DNA from: Arion vulgaris | Taxonomy: Eukaryota; Mollusca; Gastropoda; Stylommatophora; Arionidae | Length of the DNA: 64,000 nucleotides | Reading direction: 5' to 3' | NCBI GenBank assembly: GCA_020796225.1 | Contig: CM036754.1 | Location: forward strand, 70,641,940-70,705,939 | Part shown: in pieces, positions 50,301-53,745 of the stretch | Layout of the letters: each line of letters begins with the position of its first letter | How positions within the stretch are numbered: the first letter of the stretch is position 1 | The notes under the pieces: model-generated | Told to the model about the DNA's origin: nothing | Databases searched by the model: none | Seen by the model: only the letters and a program-made list of their open reading frames with translations | Translations under genes and position numbers: made by a program

Positions 50301-51239
50301 ATTCCGCTCGTCTGTGTTGCGAGCTGATCTCATCGAACATGACTATCTCTGCACCCCTACTTATACCAGAGTAGCTCTCCCTCGACCCTACCCGCTTAGC
50401 CAGACAATATCGGTTGTCTGTTACCAGGGTCACCACGTGGAGGTGGGGTAGGATCTTGATTAGTGCCAGCTCACTAATCCTGGCGGCAATGCCCTATGTG
50501 CCTTTGACCCCTGGAATTATTTGTAAAACTTGAATTGCTCCAAGTTGCCATAATGAATTAATTAATGAAATAGGTGATGTTTTTACTTCTCAGTGTTTAA
50601 CTGGTATTGAGGCTGTGTGACGTGTCAATGTTACACTCACACTGTGTGTGTAGTGTCAACATGAGAGTTGGTGGTGGTCAGAGAAATGTAGCTGTGGGAG
50701 GTCAATCAACTGATGGCAACACAAATTGTTATTGACACTAAGGGCCATAGGCTAAATCTGTATATTAATAAAATACGGCAAGAAGACAAATAAGGCTAAC
50801 CGCCTAAGGTATCAATTTAACGCCGGTGGCACTGATGCTGCAGTCTCGTCTGGTAACTAAAATGAGTAGGGACCGAACACTGGGGATGAGGTAGAAGTGT
50901 ATGTGCAGAAGACTGTGCAATATGAGATTTGCTTGCACACTAGATGAACATTTCAGTGTCTCCATATATATTATATGATTCTCTGTTCGACTTCTATGAT
51001 GTAATGTAAGGATTGAATATTAAGTACCAGCACTCCACTGGCACCGATAACAGAAACAGAAATAGTCCACTGATCATGACACGCAGGACCCTGGACAGCT
51101 GGCGCTGCAATTTATACATACATGACTCTATAAAATCCTACGCAATACAATATGTTAGATAGTTCAATGTACCTGTCTCTTTTGCTAGGTGATAAAATTT
51201 ATCCTTTCTAGATTTTCCTACTTTAAGTTTCTTTCCCAT
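13679..51239 (-). CDS. FTSJ3: pre-rRNA 2'-O-ribose methyltransferase FTSJ3 (Spb1 family), 17 coding exons
   Basis: FTSJ3/Spb1 is a nucleolar SAM-dependent methyltransferase that 2'-O-methylates rRNA and is needed for 60S subunit assembly. Joining 17 exons gives about 821 residues (the human protein is near 847). The N-terminal FtsJ domain (about 23-200) has [13 protein letters not shown] for SAM binding and the K-D-K-E set: Lys31 (AFKLIQL), Asp117 (LNDGAPNVG), Lys157 ([10 protein letters not shown]) and Glu192 (NESAEIFVV). A middle domain (about 235-380) carries [12 protein letters not shown] and a KKK-rich helix. An acidic linker (about 420-610) leads to the Spb1 C-terminal domain ([43 protein letters not shown]). 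Splice phases agree throughout except at exon 8, which needs a weaker donor, and exon 17, which has one extra base. One intron is GC-AG. The start context AAACATGG is good. Confidence 0.96.
14069..14200 (+). repeat. Repeat family G, 5' part
   Basis: Starts GCCTGGGCAGATGACGCTCA and contains GGGTCGCTGCCCTGAAAGAC and GGCTGGGGACAGCG. A near-identical start recurs at 35913 (+), and the reverse form is at 49608-49830. It lies in the last FTSJ3 intron. Confidence 0.75.
14805..14935 (+). repeat. Module M repeat, copy 1
   Basis: Contains AGTACCTCTGAAGTTGGAG, AATGACGAGG, CTTCACGTAAAAAT and CTGAATTCATAGCAAGCG. The same string of motifs recurs at six other places, and part of it is found inside SINE A. 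Confidence 0.7.
15224..15318 (-). CDS. FTSJ3: FTSJ3 exon 16
   Basis: Encodes [20 protein letters not shown], then [11 protein letters not shown]. Matches the MLKRLEQTRKKAE segment. The acceptor is TTATTGCAG and the donor GTAAGC. Confidence 0.95.
15605..15762 (-). repeat. Repeat family G, copy 2
   Basis: Reverse of the 3' half of family G: ATCTGATTCATCCAGCCTTA, then ATTTGGAGCTCTGGTGCTTA and TTTACTGGGTTCGCTCTCCG. It closely matches 30795-30920. A partial family D copy follows at 15775. Confidence 0.75.
15775..15885 (-). repeat. SINE family D, partial copy
   Basis: Reverse copy: GACACATGAATCCGATTTCA, then CTCTTACGATATGCGTGGCA and ACACCCCAATTTGGGCCC. Only the 5' half of the family is present. 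Confidence 0.65.
16169..16413 (+). repeat. SINE family F, copy 1, with exact target duplication
   Basis: Head GTCTATAGCTCAAGCGGTAG resembles a tRNA A-box region, and CTGGTTCAAACCCC is B-box-like. The body ends CCTGTAAAGGATATGCCACG plus an A run. The 12-bp repeat ATATAAAGAGAG flanks it at 16157-16168 and 16414-16425, so it is a young copy. Confidence 0.9.
16933..17170 (-). repeat. SINE family F, copy 2
   Basis: Reverse copy: GTGGCATATCCTTTACAGAA, then ACTGATTTTCTAGGCACCAT and GAGTTTGAACCAGG. More diverged than copy 1, about 0.5 kb away in inverted orientation within one FTSJ3 intron. Confidence 0.8.
17350..17442 (-). CDS. FTSJ3: FTSJ3 exon 15
   Basis: Encodes [20 protein letters not shown], then [11 protein letters not shown]. 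Matches ARPIKKVAEAKARKKRR in human FTSJ3. The acceptor is ATTCTTAG and the donor GTATAT. Confidence 0.95.
17587..17821 (+). repeat. SINE family B, copy with target duplication
   Basis: Full-length B. The 9-bp repeat TTTATAGTT flanks it at 17578-17586 and 17822-17830. It lies about 150 bases upstream of FTSJ3 exon 15, in antisense. Confidence 0.85.
18250..18475 (+). repeat. SINE family B copy
   Basis: Nearly full length, with the CATGCCATAAGAGACGAC variant of the core. It sits directly before a LINE fragment that begins near 18480. Confidence 0.78.
18480..19260 (+). mobile_element. LINE C-terminal fragment, split by SINE B
   Basis: Reads [20 protein letters not shown], then [20 protein letters not shown], is broken by a SINE at 18781-19009, and resumes with [17 protein letters not shown] sequence and KIEGRRDR to MIAYTSWHS. 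Related remnants are at 48520-48895 and 54865-55085. Confidence 0.8.
18781..19009 (-). repeat. SINE family B copy inside a LINE
   Basis: Reverse B from TCTTCTTCAAACGCTCCATA to CGGCACCACACAGACGCG. LINE coding sequence continues on both sides, so this B copy is younger than the LINE. Part of the 5' end (after GTACGTTGC) is deleted. Confidence 0.8.
19432..19516 (-). CDS. FTSJ3: FTSJ3 exon 14
   Basis: Encodes [20 protein letters not shown], then RVQRPVSK, the LPEWFVQEEKQH signature of Spb1 proteins. The acceptor is CATTCAG and the donor GTTGGT. Confidence 0.95.
19920..20050 (-). repeat. Module M repeat, copy 2
   Basis: Reverse form: GCATTCGCTCTCTACGAATT, then TTTGCATGAAGGCTTGCTTT and CTTCGACTTCACAGGTAC. 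Confidence 0.65.
20060..20580. other. FTSJ3 intron, nothing firmly recognised
   Basis: The stretch 20345-20470 loosely mirrors 4650-4745 (both carry TTAGCTGCTA-like and GCGTTAA/TTAACGC-like strings), so it may be an old repeat. Otherwise plain intron. Confidence 0.3.
20590..20875 (-). mobile_element. LINE fragment, after the RT domain
   Basis: The minus strand reads [20 protein letters not shown], then [15 protein letters not shown]. This is the conserved YGSETW...KLQ.F.NRCL segment of RTE-like LINEs. Confidence 0.75.
20885..21235 (+). mobile_element. LINE 3' end fragment
   Basis: Reads [20 protein letters not shown], then [11 protein letters not shown], the zinc-knuckle-like end region after RNase H. 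It runs opposite to the neighbour at 20590. Confidence 0.7.
21265..21480 (+). mobile_element. LINE C-terminal fragment
   Basis: Reads [20 protein letters not shown], then [20 protein letters not shown], the basic end of an RTE-like ORF (compare [20 protein letters not shown] near 56885). Confidence 0.65.
21559..21971 (-). CDS. FTSJ3: FTSJ3 exon 13 (acidic linker, start of Spb1 C domain)
   Basis: A 137-codon exon. It has acidic tracts ([20 protein letters not shown]), a basic cluster NKNKKRKKR that looks like a nuclear or nucleolar signal, then [20 protein letters not shown] and IVDSAYHR, which start the Spb1 C-terminal domain. Confidence 0.95.
22062..22205 (-). repeat. Module M repeat, copy 3
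   Basis: Reverse form: CTTCTGCATTCGCCCACTAT, then CTGACTGATTTTTGCGTGAA and CTCCGACTTCAGAGGTAC. It abuts the LINE fragment that starts at 22200. Confidence 0.75.
22200..22560 (-). mobile_element. LINE C-terminal fragment
   Basis: The minus strand has [20 protein letters not shown], then [20 protein letters not shown], the GRRGRP-R-W end of an RTE-like ORF. The upstream part is in another frame. Confidence 0.75.
22570..23160. other. FTSJ3 intron, nothing recognised
   Basis: No coding or known repeat signal. Two segments (about 22660-22760 and 22770-22870) loosely resemble each other, each with CTGATGAGCT-like and AAACCAAGG-like strings, perhaps an old local duplication. Confidence 0.35.
23165..23310. 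repeat. AT/ATAC microsatellite
   Basis: Alternating TA with interspersed ATACATATACATAC units over about 145 bp, in an FTSJ3 intron. Confidence 0.95.
23495..23733 (+). repeat. SINE family B copy
   Basis: Runs from GATTGGGCCCACAAGGAAAA to TGGGCGTTCAAAGAAGAAG, with the core CATGTCATAAGAAGCGA. Confidence 0.78.
24001..24106 (-). CDS. FTSJ3: FTSJ3 exon 12
   Basis: Encodes [20 protein letters not shown], then [16 protein letters not shown], matching the NPLLVPLEEK...QANLWFSK segment of human FTSJ3. The acceptor is CATTTCAG and the donor GTATGT. Confidence 0.93.
24199..24537 (+). repeat. SINE family A, copy 1, with exact target duplication
   Basis: Starts GGGGGACTGCCTAGAGTAGT and has a perfect B-box-like GGTTCGAACC. 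The middle carries the module M strings GAGTACCTCTGAAGTCGGAG and TTTTCACGCAAAAATCAG. It ends GCGGACGAAAG plus an A run. The 12-bp repeat ACATGCACTATC flanks it at 24187-24198 and 24538-24549. It begins less than 100 bases upstream of FTSJ3 exon 12. Confidence 0.95.
24553..24700 (-). repeat. Module M repeat, copy 4
   Basis: Reverse form, starting CTTCTGCATTCGCCCACTAT just after the SINE A target duplication, with TCTGACTTCAGAGGTGACAT at the other end. SINE A and this copy share the module in opposite orientation. Confidence 0.75.
24715..24990 (-). mobile_element. LINE C-terminal fragment
   Basis: The minus strand has [20 protein letters not shown], then [21 protein letters not shown] second copy lies at 59455-59640 on the same strand. 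Confidence 0.75.
25140..25390 (+). repeat. SINE family D copy
   Basis: Reads GTTGGTTACCGGGCACAAAT, then AAAGAATAGAACCACTGTAG and GGCCTACCAAACCAATGTGC. It ends AACGCAAAAAAGAAG. Families B and D share the AATAG-ACCACTG and GTAAGAGGCGACTAA core. Confidence 0.75.
25540..25735 (-). repeat. SINE family C, degraded copy
   Basis: Reverse copy with AGGTCGACCTGAGAGCCG and AAAGGAACCCTTTTATACC. Internal deletions are present. It directly abuts a reverse D copy. Confidence 0.65.
25735..25990 (-). repeat. SINE family D copy
   Basis: Reverse copy from CTTCTTCGCGTTTGTTCTTT to GGACCCCCTGTAACCACTCG, about 350 bases from the plus-strand D copy. The two form an inverted pair. Confidence 0.8.
26135..27045 (+). 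mobile_element. LINE 3' fragment split by SINE A
   Basis: Before the SINE it reads [20 protein letters not shown], the end of an RNase H domain with the NERAD motif. After it comes [11 protein letters not shown] and [11 protein letters not shown], as in the fragment near 955-1130. Confidence 0.75.
26327..26654 (+). repeat. SINE family A, copy 2
   Basis: Full length with several single-base losses. The flanks CTACCAGAAAT (26316-26326) and CTACATGAAAT (26655-26665) match at 9 of 11 positions, as expected for a somewhat older target duplication. The host is a LINE fragment. Confidence 0.9.
27090..27319 (-). CDS. FTSJ3: FTSJ3 exon 11 (acidic)
   Basis: Encodes [20 protein letters not shown], then [16 protein letters not shown], and ends in a run of Asp and Glu (DSDAEEEDE). 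The acceptor is AATATTAG and the donor GTAAGT. Confidence 0.93.
27468..27850 (-). repeat. SINE family I, best full copy
   Basis: On the minus strand the head GGCTATGGTGTAGAGGTTGG resembles a tRNA A-box region and CCAGGTTCGCTCCC the B box. The body includes GATCCCTGATCTCAGTATAG and GTCCTATCGGAGACGGATG. The 3' tail has GGTGCTACAGAGTTTGTGCA, then CTGAGATCTTCCTGTGTAAG and a TGCAATGATGATG end. Confidence 0.85.
27945..28215 (-). mobile_element. LINE 3' tail, uninterrupted copy
   Basis: The minus strand carries the same sequence that flanks the mariner at 8453-9771, here without the insertion (ACACAATTGACTCCACAACT, then GTTACAAAAGACAAGTTTAT and AACATTGAATACATAGACAA). Confidence 0.75.
28360..29560 (+). 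mobile_element. LINE fragment with RNase H domain
   Basis: A linker (28365-28685) is followed by an RNase H domain: [10 protein letters not shown] with the first Asp, then [15 protein letters not shown] with the Glu, [13 protein letters not shown] with the second Asp, and [20 protein letters not shown] with the His and last Asp. All four catalytic positions are present but frameshifts split the domain. The 3' end ([20 protein letters not shown]) recurs near 43210-43310. Confidence 0.85.
29570..30200. other. FTSJ3 intron, nothing recognised
   Basis: AT-rich sequence with no frame or repeat signal I can support. Confidence 0.4.
30221..30356 (-). CDS. FTSJ3: FTSJ3 exon 10, followed by a GC donor
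   Basis: Encodes [20 protein letters not shown], then [20 protein letters not shown] and IRSRK, matching the KQRERVELKMDLPG segment of human FTSJ3. The donor is GCAAGT after AAAG, the usual form of GC-AG introns. The next exon continues in phase 0. Confidence 0.93.
30470..30610 (-). mobile_element. Possible LINE 3' remnant
   Basis: The minus strand reads [20 protein letters not shown], then [14 protein letters not shown], loosely like the EH-L-DC-L segment after RNase H. Weak support. Confidence 0.35.
30775..31000 (-). repeat. Repeat family G, copy 3
   Basis: Contains ATCTGATTCATGCAGTCTTA, then ATTTGGAGCTCTGGTGCTTA, TTTACTGGGTTCGCTCTTTG and a final CAACCTTCCCCCCCGGGAC. Closely matches 15605-15762 and 49608-49830. 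Confidence 0.75.
31040..31130 (+). repeat. Module M repeat, copy 5 (3' part)
   Basis: Contains CAAAAATCAGTCCGAAGCGC and TGCCTGAATTCATAGCAGAC, ending CGCAGAAGAAAG. Confidence 0.6.
31315..31432 (-). CDS. FTSJ3: FTSJ3 exon 9
   Basis: Encodes [20 protein letters not shown], then [18 protein letters not shown], an acidic and then helical linker. The acceptor is ATTTTCCAG and the donor GTGAGT. The open frame needs one base carried over from exon 8. Confidence 0.88.
31525..31570. repeat. TA microsatellite
   Basis: Two TA tracts separated by TTTATTATA, in an FTSJ3 intron. Confidence 0.9.
31660..32480 (-). mobile_element. LINE fragment, RT C-terminal half, with internal duplication
   Basis: The minus strand has [20 protein letters not shown], then [13 protein letters not shown] near 32290-32400, and at 31670-31873 has [17 protein letters not shown] and [13 protein letters not shown]. 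Between them a segment of about 185 bp is duplicated in tandem. The gene order is that of an RTE-like ORF end. Confidence 0.75.
31858..32228 (-). repeat. Tandem duplication, two units of about 185 bp
   Basis: The unit begins TTTTATGCCCATTTATT and contains CTCAGCTTACTTTCGATATC, CTCTCGCTGACATATGTTAG and TATAACTTGCAGTTTCATAT. The second unit starts near 32045. The units differ by small indels and substitutions. Confidence 0.9.
32735..32802 (-). CDS. FTSJ3: FTSJ3 exon 8 (alternative donors)
   Basis: Encodes [20 protein letters not shown] plus EA, matching LLNWRTKLRRYVAKK of human FTSJ3. The donor that keeps frame with exon 9 is GTGATG, starting at 32734. A better-looking donor, AAAAG/GTAACG, starts at 32721, but it adds 13 bases and leads to a stop in exon 9. 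Confidence 0.8.
33015..33270 (+). repeat. SINE family B copy with target duplication
   Basis: Full-length B flanked by ATGATTTT at 33007-33014 and 33271-33278. Confidence 0.82.
33585..34943 (+). mobile_element. Mutator-like element with FLYWCH N-terminus, internally deleted
   Basis: A 1359-bp element flanked by the 9-bp repeat CTATCTGGT (33576-33584 and 34944-34952), the target size typical of Mutator-like (MULE) transposons. The ends are inverted repeats of about 36 bp that share TTTTGGCGCAG. A frame from ATG at 34121 reads [20 protein letters not shown], then SKKFWRW, like the start of a FLYWCH zinc finger. After a gap the frame continues [20 protein letters not shown], then [20 protein letters not shown] and [15 protein letters not shown], the C-terminal part of animal MULE proteins with FLYWCH domains. 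The central transposase core is missing, so it is non-autonomous. Confidence 0.82.
33790..33970 (+). repeat. Direct repeat, two units of about 100 bp inside the Mutator-like element
   Basis: GTGTCACATCTTGTTCATCG, then CAAATGTCAGAAATCCTG and TAGCTTGACCCGTTTAC occur twice (starting near 33790 and 33891) just inside the 5' end. Subterminal repeats like these are common in MULEs. Confidence 0.8.
34960..35255. other. FTSJ3 intron, nothing recognised
   Basis: No repeat or coding signal I can support. Confidence 0.35.
35260..35560 (-). mobile_element. LINE fragment, end of RNase H
   Basis: The minus strand reads [20 protein letters not shown], the NERAD motif of a LINE RNase H, followed by an unrecognised end. 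Confidence 0.7.
35570..35910. other. FTSJ3 intron, nothing recognised
   Basis: An 86-codon minus-strand frame (35625-35885) shows no family signature. Confidence 0.35.
35913..36060 (+). repeat. Repeat family G, copy 4
   Basis: GCCTGGGCAGATGACGCTCA, then GGGTCGCTGCCCTGAAAGAC and GGCTAGCGGAGAGCGAACC, nearly identical to 14069-14200. Confidence 0.8.
36245..36345 (-). CDS. FTSJ3: FTSJ3 exon 7
   Basis: Encodes residues 275-307: [20 protein letters not shown], then [14 protein letters not shown]. The acceptor is CTGTTAG and the donor GTAAGT. Confidence 0.95.
36674..37012 (+). repeat. SINE family A, copy 3, with exact target duplication
   Basis: Full length. The 12-bp repeat AATAGCTGAGAC flanks it at 36662-36673 and 37013-37024, with no mismatch. 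Among the youngest insertions in the window. Confidence 0.95.
37110..37359 (+). repeat. SINE family B copy with target duplication
   Basis: B with a worn 5' end, flanked by CCTGGAAGG at 37101-37109 and 37360-37368. Confidence 0.82.
37700..40058 (+). mobile_element. RTE-like LINE, endonuclease end plus nearly whole RT, inactive
   Basis: The end of an APE-type endonuclease ([15 protein letters not shown], then [19 protein letters not shown] with the SDHH motif) leads to a linker and RT. RT motifs in order: [79 protein letters not shown] (catalytic FADD), [12 protein letters not shown] and FTYLGSVIS. The C-terminal end has LYGSECW and [13 protein letters not shown] sequence, stopping at 40056-40058. 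Breaks: frameshifts near 38345, 39090 and 39895, and a Trp-to-TGA change at 39581-39583. The 5' half of the endonuclease is missing. It lies antisense in FTSJ3 intron 6. Confidence 0.93.
40060..40560. other. FTSJ3 intron after the LINE
   Basis: May include the LINE 3' UTR, but no clear end (poly-A or short tandem repeat) is visible. Nothing else recognised. Confidence 0.3.
40568..40762 (+). repeat. SINE family E, copy 2
   Basis: Reads CTGCCTGCCCTGCGCGTTTG, then GATGGCAGAAAAGCCACAGG and GTGCTTCTGGATC. CATCTTCA occurs on both flanks (near 40564 and 40767), a possible 8-bp target duplication. Confidence 0.75.
40770..40912 (+). repeat. SINE family I 3' tail
   Basis: CTTCAAAATTACATTGGGGA, then TACACTGCAGCTGAGCTCTT and TGCAATGATGATGGTCCTAT, ending in CAATCAATCAA units. 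Confidence 0.7.
40925..41110 (-). repeat. SINE family B copy
   Basis: Reverse copy with GCCTACAAGTAGGCCAGCAC, lacking the CAGATCACATAC segment. It ends about 55 bases from FTSJ3 exon 6. Confidence 0.72.
41165..41273 (-). CDS. FTSJ3: FTSJ3 exon 6
   Basis: Encodes residues 238-274: [20 protein letters not shown], then [14 protein letters not shown]. It corresponds to the EGYAEGDLTLYHR segment of human FTSJ3. A family E SINE ends about 70 bases upstream in the intron. Confidence 0.95.
41343..41515 (-). repeat. SINE family E, copy 3
   Basis: Reverse copy: CTGATCCAGAAGCACTTGAG, then CCTGTGGCTTTTCTACCAGT and GGAATTGAACCGC (B-box region). Its end lies about 70 bases from the FTSJ3 exon 6 acceptor. 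Confidence 0.78.
41520..42110. other. FTSJ3 intron, nothing recognised
   Basis: A 72-codon frame (41627-41845) has no family signature. AT-rich intron. Confidence 0.35.
42121..42367 (+). repeat. SINE family D copy with target duplication
   Basis: Reads CCTGAGTGGTTACCGGGCCC, AAATTTGGGGTGTAAAGAAT and so on to GCAAAGAAGAAG. The 10-bp repeat AAAATATTTG flanks it at 42111-42120 and 42368-42377. Confidence 0.88.
42835..43142 (+). repeat. SINE family I, degraded copy
   Basis: TCTAGTCTTATCAGAGATGG and CCCATGTTCAAGATGAG match the body of family I. TTAAAATTACACTGGGTAAC, then GATCTTCCTGTGTAAGAAGA and CCTATCAATCAACC match its tail. A TA tract (42985-43003) has grown inside it. Confidence 0.65.
43145..43310 (+). 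mobile_element. LINE 3' end fragment
   Basis: CACACCCAGTCGACCTGAAA and TGTGGTCCACAGTAAATTAA match 29365-29450 at the end of the RNase H LINE, so this is a 5'-truncated second copy. Confidence 0.8.
43367..43679 (-). CDS. FTSJ3: FTSJ3 exon 5 (catalytic Lys and Glu)
   Basis: Encodes residues 134-237, with [37 protein letters not shown] and [13 protein letters not shown]. It carries Lys157 and Glu192, completing the K-D-K-E catalytic set. The acceptor is TTTCCAG and the donor GTATGG. Confidence 0.97.
43790..44260 (+). mobile_element. LINE C-terminal remnant
   Basis: Frames read [15 protein letters not shown], then [12 protein letters not shown] after several breaks. It fits the LLYGSETW region and tail of an RTE-like ORF. 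Confidence 0.6.
44448..44547 (-). CDS. FTSJ3: FTSJ3 exon 4 (catalytic Asp)
   Basis: Encodes residues 101-133: [20 protein letters not shown] and [12 protein letters not shown]. It carries catalytic Asp117. The acceptor is GCTCCCCAG and the donor GTTTGA. Confidence 0.95.
44774..44853 (-). CDS. FTSJ3: FTSJ3 exon 3
   Basis: Encodes [12 protein letters not shown], then [13 protein letters not shown] (residues 74-100). The acceptor is GTCAAACAG and the donor GTATTT. It matches the GVDLVPIKPLPN segment of other FTSJ3 proteins. Confidence 0.96.
45000..45715 (-). mobile_element. LINE C-terminal fragment
   Basis: The minus strand reads [20 protein letters not shown], then [40 protein letters not shown] and [20 protein letters not shown], with one frameshift near 45395. 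Better preserved than most LINE pieces here. Confidence 0.85.
45720..46240. other. FTSJ3 intron, nothing firmly recognised
   Basis: TTTACTCCCCTAGCCTTTGG and CACAAGGCAGTG occur twice (near 45975-46020 and 46040-46090), resembling the end of family G. Otherwise unexplained. Confidence 0.35.
46540..47100 (+). repeat. SINE family B copy, split by SINE A
   Basis: The 5' part (46540-46582) reads GTGTTGCCGGGGCTCACAAA. The 3' part (46902-47100) resumes at GGCAACTGAGGTAGGG and ends CGAAGAAG. Confidence 0.82.
46583..46892 (-). repeat. SINE family A, copy 4
   Basis: Reverse orientation, with GGTTCGAACCCGAGCTATGG and CTAGGCAGTCCC at its start. Flanks ACACTGCGA (46574-46582) and ACACTGTGA (46893-46901) match at 8 of 9 bases. 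Confidence 0.9.
47265..47585 (-). mobile_element. LINE RT fragment
   Basis: The minus strand reads FANDIELLG, then [16 protein letters not shown], a decayed FADD box and the following helix, then [20 protein letters not shown] in another frame. Confidence 0.65.
47891..48043 (-). CDS. FTSJ3: FTSJ3 exon 2 (SAM-binding motif)
   Basis: Encodes residues 23-73: [15 protein letters not shown] with catalytic Lys31, then [14 protein letters not shown]. The acceptor is TTTTGCAG and the donor GTAAGA. Intron 1 upstream is about 3.1 kb. Confidence 0.97.
48390..48480 (-). mobile_element. LINE 3' tail, short copy
   Basis: Reverse of AAACAACACTTGACAGAAAA and CTACACAGACCTCTGTGTGA, then AACATTGAATATATAGACAA. 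It gives another uninterrupted version of the mariner target. Confidence 0.7.
48520..48895 (+). mobile_element. LINE C-terminal remnant
   Basis: TGTGGCTTTACAGAAGAATG, then GGACATGTAATGCGAAGAGG and ATGATCGCCTATGCCAGCAG match the LINE at 18480-19260 at DNA level. Heavily decayed. Confidence 0.7.
48900..49600. other. FTSJ3 intron 1, nothing recognised
   Basis: AT-rich sequence with no coding or repeat signal I can support. Confidence 0.4.
49608..49830 (-). repeat. Repeat family G, copy 5
   Basis: CACATCTTCTGTACCATTTG, then TTTACTGGGTTTGCTCTCTG, CTACCCTCCCGGGC and GAGCGTCATCTGTCCAGG. It links the 5' and 3' halves of family G in one copy and so defines it. Confidence 0.75.
49900..50515. other. 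GC-rich, pyrimidine-rich segment in FTSJ3 intron 1
   Basis: Clearly richer in G and C than the rest of the window, with CCACGCCCCCTCTTCGCTCC and CTCGGGCCCCCCACCTCAAG, and ending GTCACCACGTGGAGGTGGGG. It has a 101-codon frame without family signature. It occurs once here. It may be the 5' region of a retroelement or an old gene fragment. Confidence 0.4.
51173..51239 (-). CDS. FTSJ3: FTSJ3 exon 1 (start codon)
   Basis: The ATG is at 51239-51237. The peptide is [20 protein letters not shown] plus ET, and the donor is GTACAT. The sequence is near-identical in style to other Spb1 N-termini, which fixes the start. Confidence 0.95.
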
Positions 51240-52849
51240 GTTTGTTGGTATAACTCGAGTCTATCTAAGCACATGCCACTTTTCGTCAACAACGTTTGGC
51301 TTAGTGGAAACGGAAATGGAGAAGTTATTTGAAATACGAACTGGATGTGAACTATTGCATATTTATATTCCTTAAAAAAATTGCACGAATAAACAATTAA
51401 TGCTAGTAACATATTTGCTAAATTTAAATTATTTTATTTAAAAAATATATTGTAACTATTTGTCTAAAGCAAATATATTGTTTTCAAATACACAAAGTTT
51501 ATAGACAATCCACGTTTTCCATTAATTTTTTGGCACATCCCATGCCGTGGTGATATGGAAAGACGAAGTGGCTTTTCTGTAGTATAACGATTCTGTAATT
51601 GTACTGTTATTTTGAACACTCGGTTGGTGAGAACTTAATTTTATTGTTGTAATTATTTATATGGTAATTATTTTTTTAAACGACTGCACATTAAGGTGAA
51701 GGCGTTTTATGTTACGGACAAAATGTAAACTATCGATAATAGCTACTTTAACTTTGTTACAGAGTTAGTGAAGTACTGTTGAGTGTTGTAATAGTGGAGT
51801 TTGTTGGTGTGGGTGGGTGTTTTAAAAAAAATCTTGATTTTACAGTTAGACACTTAGAAGTTAGTCTTAATAAGTTTCAGGATTTCAGTTGCAGTGAGTT
51901 GCATCACATCATTATCATATAATGATATAATAAATAATAATATAGTATAAACTATAATACTATACTTTTCATTTATTAAATGGTCAGTGGACGTGGTCAG
52001 GATTATTTTATTTACAGCCGGGATAAAAAGATTATTGTATTACTCGTTCGCTGTAACTGTTTCTCATTCATTGATGATGGTGGTGGCTGTAGTGTATGTT
52101 ACATTTCTCCCCCAGGTCTGCTTGCAGTGGACATTTTGCCATTATTTGTAACATTCTATTGTGAATTTCACAATAACAGATTCTGCTGATCTACTCTAGA
52201 GAGGCCTATCTTGAAAGTTTATTATTTGATGTTGAAGTTTTCAACCCTTGTTCAGCTCTTCATAGTCTATTATAATAATTATATATTCCATTTCAGTTGA
52301 TTTGTTAGTGAGTTGCTTATGGAGTTGACTGCAAATATAGCAGAGTTGGTCTATTCTTAATAGAGCCATCCAGTTTTAGATGACATAATACATGCACTAG
52401 CCTAGGTGCTTATCTTGGGAAAGAGTTTCTCACTGTGTGTAAACACATCTGTCATATAGTGATTGGATATTGGAGTACTTCTCCATTGGGTTGGAGTGGT
52501 CTTCATGCCTCCTGTTATTATCTGAAGACCTATGTTTTGAACTTTTGTTAAGTGCTCTGTATTTTAAAAAAATGCTGTTAGCTGCTTTCACAAGCATCCT
52601 TAGTCGTAGTTTACATTATTGTTTGGATGCAGTGGTGTATCCTTTCCTCCTCACAATGAGGAATCCACATAGGACATACCTAGATTATAAATAATTATTT
52701 TCATAAAATGCAGGTAGAAATTTACAGCTGTTAATTGATCAACATATGTTTTATGGGAGTGATGCAATTATGGGAGTGATTATGTATGCAAATTTGAATG
52801 CATGTGAATGCAAATGTAAGGTATGTCCTGCTATATACTATATGACTTG

Positions 52850-53180
52850 AGTCATGGCATAGGTCAACGGCTATGCTATCCAAGCTCCAAACATTCACAA
52901 ACAGATGTCTTCTTCAGAGACTCCATTATCAGAAGGGATAACAAATATAGAATTGTGGAAGAGAACAAGTCAGTACAACTGGCAGTAAGGGGCAGAAATT
53001 GGTGATGAATTACACATACTCTCAGGAAACAACATAACCATATAATGGCATATATGCTCTTCACTGAAACCTACGAGGAAAGAGAACCGCAGAGACGAAA
53101 ATCTACATGGCAAAATACTGTGAAAGAAGTAGTAAGAGCAAATGAGGTCTTGTGGACGGAACTAAAAGAGACTGTCTAAA
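52850..53180 (+). mobile_element. LINE C-terminal remnant
   Basis: KLQTFTNRCLLQRLHYQK is readable near 52880-52940, matching the KLQ-F-NRCL motif of RTE-like LINEs, then decayed sequence. Confidence 0.6.
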
Positions 53181-53221
53181 ATAACATTTTAACAGAATGG
53201 CAAAGTTAACTCTTTTAAAAA

Positions 53222-53745
53222 AAATTGTTATTGACTTTCAAAAAGCATTTGATACCATACACCGCACAATTATTTGGTGTACTCTTAAGATGGTATGGAA
53301 TTCCTCTGTTCTATAACATTAAAAACTGCTACAGCAAATTCACATGCTATATCGAAGCTTCCAAGCTGAAGCCAAAACAGGTGTTTGACAGGGCTGGGTG
53401 ATTCACAAAACAATGGAAGAAATGCAAGAGGTATCAGATTTACTCTCACATCCATCCTGGTAGACCTACATTTTGCTCATGACATTGCACATCTATATCC
53501 CACACATAAAGATATATCAGAAATAACTGCAAGGATATGAACACCATCATCTAAAAGTGGAGATGGATTTGACATATGATAAGCATGTAGACTGTCACAA
53601 AAACTGAGATGAACACCTGAGAGTAAACGAAAATGAGGAAGACCCAAAATGATCTAGAGTAGAACAGGAAGGAATTAATTACAAAATATTACCAAGAACA
53701 TTTGTTATTGCCCAAAGTTGCCACAGGCTAGAGAGAGAGCAAGAA
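53222..53745 (+). mobile_element. LINE RT remnant
   Basis: IVIDFQKAFDTIHRTIIWCT matches [15 protein letters not shown] of the LINE at 37.7-40.1 kb. The following RT and C-terminal parts are deleted and shifted. It ends about 170 bases before EIF3C exon 1. Confidence 0.8.

Noticed and set aside
50146..50451. 101-codon frame in the GC-rich island
   Set aside because: No recognisable domain, and a long frame is expected by chance at high GC. Kept only as an unexplained segment.
53222..53745. Reverse transcriptase gene near EIF3C taken as functional
   Set aside because: Only one RT motif is intact and the remainder is deleted or shifted; it is a remnant.
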